Part shown: piece by piece, positions 62,234 through 64,000 of the stretch
Layout of the letters: every line of letters starts with the position of its first letter
Numbering within the stretch: position 1 is the stretch's first letter
DNA from: Curvibacter lanceolatus ATCC 14669
GTDB lineage: Bacteria; Pseudomonadota; Gammaproteobacteria; Burkholderiales; Burkholderiaceae_C
Reading direction: 5' to 3'
NCBI RefSeq assembly: GCF_000381265.1
Contig: NZ_KB906253.1
Span: 744,001 to 808,000, forward strand
DNA: 64,000 nucleotides
Notes under the pieces: generated by a model
Database searches by the model: none
What the model was told of the DNA's origin: nothing
The model's input: the letters and a program-made list of their open reading frames with translations, nothing else
Program-made: the position numbers and the translations under genes

Positions 62234-62539
62234 CGGCTTCTTTCAGGTCAGGGGGCAAGGCACAGTCAAGGCGCGCTCAGGGGGAAGGTCCCGCGGCGCG
62301 CCGTGGCCTGATGCTAGGGCGGTGCCCCCGCCAGGGCCACGATCAAAACTGCATGGCAACAGACTCAAAACTTTCGGTCATGAGCTCATGCACGCCCCGC
62401 CTCGCCGCCCCAGGGCCTGCACATATGGATAGATGAATTTCGGGCTACGCGTCAGAGGAGGCCCGCCGCAGAATTTTCGAGGCCGCCTGCAGGCGGTTCT
62501 TCGCCCAGGCCCAGCCCCAGCTCCAACAGGAACCCGCCC
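62234..62539. promoter_or_regulatory. Divergent promoter region of the organosulfur block
   Basis: A 306-bp spacer between the divergent SfnB-like and TauD-like genes. CATGAGCTCATG at 62379-62390 is a perfect 12-bp palindrome close to the centre, and AT-rich DNA lies at 62340-62370 and 62415-62440. A CysB/Cbl-type or sigma-54-type control would be expected; no matching consensus can be claimed by eye. No gene is seen. Confidence 0.45.
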
Positions 62540-63541
62540 ATGAACGATGTCACCCTGCCCCCAGACCTGCGCCCCGAGGCAACGCAAGCTCCACCCGCAC
62601 GGCCCCATGCAAGCGGGTTTGACCCGGCCCATCAGGTGCACCCGCAGTCGGCCCACACGGGCGCCCTGATCACCGGGGTGGACCTGCGCCAGCCATTGTC
62701 GCCGGCCGAAGTGGCGGGCATCGGGGCCGCCTTGCGGCGGTGGAAGGTGGTGTTCTTCCATGACCAGCCGCTGAGCCACGAACAGCACATTGCACTGGCC
62801 CGCCAGTTCGGCGCGCCCACCATCGGCCACCCGGTGTTCGGCCACGTGGCCGGTTACCCCGAGGTGTACTCGATCGCCAAGCACCGCCAGGCCAACCGCT
62901 TTGTGGGCAGCAGCGAACTGCGCCCCTGGAGCGGCTGGCACACCGACGTGACGGCCGCCATCAACCCGCCGGCCGCCTCCTTGCTGCGCGGCGTGGTGAT
63001 TCCGCCCTACGGTGGCGACACCCAGTGGACCAACCTGGTCGCGGCCTACCAGGCCTTGTCGGCCCCCCTGCGCGGCTTTGTGGACACCCTGTGGGGGCGC
63101 CACCAGTTCAGCGCTCCGCCCGGCGCCCAGGCCACCGAGGAGTACCAGCGCCTGGTCGGCGAGGCCCGCCTGGTCAGCGAGCACCCGCTGGTGCGCGTGC
63201 ACCCCGACACCGGCGAGCGCGCACTGTTTGTCAGCCCCTCGTTTCTCAAGCAGGTGGTGGGCCTGAGCCCGCGCGAGAGTCGCGTGCTGCTGGAGTTGCT
63301 GTGGGAGCACGTGGTGCGCCCCGAATTCACCGTGCGCTTCAAATGGCAGCCCGGCAGCCTCGCCTTCTGGGACAACCGGGCCACGGCCCATGTGGCGCCC
63401 ACCGACATCTTCGACCTGGACTTTGACCGCCAGCTCTACCGCATCACGCTCGAAGGCGAGGTGCCGGTGGGGGTGGACGGCCAGCCCTCGCGCGCTCTCG
63501 AAGGCCACCCACTGCTGGCCCACCACGCCGGCAATCAATGA
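62540..63541 (+). CDS. TauD/TfdA-family 2-oxoglutarate-dependent dioxygenase
   Basis: A 333-residue Fe(II)/2-oxoglutarate dioxygenase. The metal ligands are His134 and Asp136 (SGWHTDVT) and His284 (NRATAHVAP), and Arg301 (LYRITL) would hold 2-oxoglutarate. LRRWKVVFFHDQPLSHEQHIALARQFGAPTIGHP and ASLLRGVVIPPYGGDTQWTN are family-typical. These enzymes release sulfite from taurine, alkanesulfonates or sulfate esters. It has no Cys and no Met apart from the initiator, which fits sulfur-starvation use. CAGGA lies 12 nt upstream of the ATG. It is divergent from the flavoenzyme operon and precedes the MetQ-type gene. Confidence 0.93.
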   Translation: MNDVTLPPDLRPEATQAPPARPHASGFDPAHQVHPQSAHTGALITGVDLRQPLSPAEVAGIGAALRRWKVVFFHDQPLSHEQHIALARQFGAPTIGHPVFGHVAGYPEVYSIAKHRQANRFVGSSELRPWSGWHTDVTAAINPPAASLLRGVVIPPYGGDTQWTNLVAAYQALSAPLRGFVDTLWGRHQFSAPPGAQATEEYQRLVGEARLVSEHPLVRVHPDTGERALFVSPSFLKQVVGLSPRESRVLLELLWEHVVRPEFTVRFKWQPGSLAFWDNRATAHVAPTDIFDLDFDRQLYRITLEGEVPVGVDGQPSRALEGHPLLAHHAGNQ

Positions 63542-63700
63542 GGGCCTGGGTGGCGGCCGGGCGGGCTCTGCGACGTTTCACGTCTATGCAAATTTGAAAT
63601 GCTTGTTTGATCGCACGGCCTTGCTTTGTTCGAATGCGCGCGTCGGGACCACAAGCGCAAGCCGTCCCTCGTCCAAAACCCATCACCATCGACCCACACC

Positions 63701-64000
63701 ATGAAAACATCCACCCACCGATTGGCCACTGCCGCACTCGCCCTGAGTGCCTGGCTGTGCAGCACCCTGGCCCTGGCCGCTCCGCTGAAGATCGGCGTCA
63801 CCCCCGGTGCCCTGGCCGATTCGATCGAAGTCGCCGCAGGCGAGGCCCGGCAAAAGGGCCTGGACGTCAAGGTCATCGAGTTCACCGACTGGACGACGCC
63901 CAACACCGCGCTCGCCTCGGGTGACCTCGACATCAACTACTTCCAGCACCAGGCCTTTCTGGACAACGCGATCAAGGAATCCGGCTACAAGTTCAGCAGC
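63701..64000 (+). CDS. MetQ/NlpA-family substrate-binding protein, cut by window edge
   Basis: The first 100 codons are visible. A signal peptide (LATAALALSAWLCSTLALAA) precedes LKIGVTPGALADSIEVAAGEARQKGLDVKVIEFTDWTTPNTALASGDLDINYFQHQAFLDN, the hallmark region of NlpA/MetQ binding proteins. The signal has a Cys but no clean lipobox, so it is probably soluble periplasmic. Members bind methionine or related sulfur compounds and work with MetNI; those genes may follow outside the window. The TauD neighbour suggests import of a sulfur source. Confidence 0.9.
   Translation, partial: MKTSTHRLATAALALSAWLCSTLALAAPLKIGVTPGALADSIEVAAGEARQKGLDVKVIEFTDWTTPNTALASGDLDINYFQHQAFLDNAIKESGYKFSS

Noticed and set aside
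1-64000. CRISPR arrays, tRNA or rRNA genes, complete insertion sequences
   Set aside because: No spaced repeats, cloverleaf sequence or transposase motifs were seen by reading; a covariance-model scan would be needed to exclude a small RNA gene.

Overview
The window is about 64 kb of GC-rich DNA with tightly packed genes. Several signatures point to a betaproteobacterium of the order Burkholderiales, probably Comamonadaceae: several Bug/TctC-type periplasmic binding proteins, a Burkholderiales-style porin, DUF2789, a ParD-like/methionine aminopeptidase pair, and a KfrA-like protein divergent from an integrase. The assignment rests on gene content only; no rRNA or other taxonomic marker is present, and I saw no tRNA, rRNA or CRISPR array.

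Region 1 (1-6.5 kb) is mostly housekeeping and small metabolic genes: an edge-truncated FMN-dependent alpha-hydroxy acid dehydrogenase with a divergent LysR regulator, DUF2789, a START-like exported protein, YebC, a metallo-beta-lactamase-fold hydrolase, a membrane Mrr-like nuclease split by a frameshift, and a small BamE-like lipoprotein.

Region 2 (6.8-26.3 kb) is rich in signalling genes. It holds a 947-residue Cache-HAMP-PAS-GGDEF cyclase, a PAS-GGDEF cyclase, a large PAS-GGDEF-EAL protein, two chemoreceptors ending in CheR-docking pentapeptides, a small alarmone synthetase and a MESH1-like alarmone hydrolase. Between them lie ParD-like/map, a Pal-type lipoprotein, MarR with a LigB-like dioxygenase, an alpha/beta hydrolase and a DUF938 methyltransferase.

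Region 3 (26.4-38.3 kb) is catabolic and transport-related. It contains a LacI regulator with two likely operators before glucarate dehydratase, a CHRD lipoprotein, a holin-like membrane protein, a DUF1800/DUF1501 pair, an ornithine-cyclodeaminase-family enzyme, RidA, and a LysR-porin-Bug set.

Region 4 (38.3-50.4 kb) is accessory. A hipBA module, a tyrosine recombinase, a divergent KfrA-like coiled-coil protein and a second HipA-family kinase (YjjJ type) sit together. An AraC-Bug-SDR-FAH catabolic set follows. Next is what reads as a wrecked type I restriction-modification locus: only the last residues of HsdS and an in-frame join of HsdR to the end of a YgjP-type metallopeptidase remain, on either side of an intact zeta-like toxin-antitoxin pair.

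Region 5 (50.4-64 kb) is transport and sulfur acquisition. An amino-acid ABC importer has both permeases fused in one chain and no adjacent ATPase, and is divergent from a class V aminotransferase. An organosulfur block follows: SsuABC-like transporter, DszA/NtaA-like monooxygenase, two DszC/SfnB-like flavoproteins, a divergent TauD-type dioxygenase and a MetQ-type lipoprotein cut by the window edge. Several of these proteins contain very little Cys and Met, as expected for genes made during sulfur starvation.
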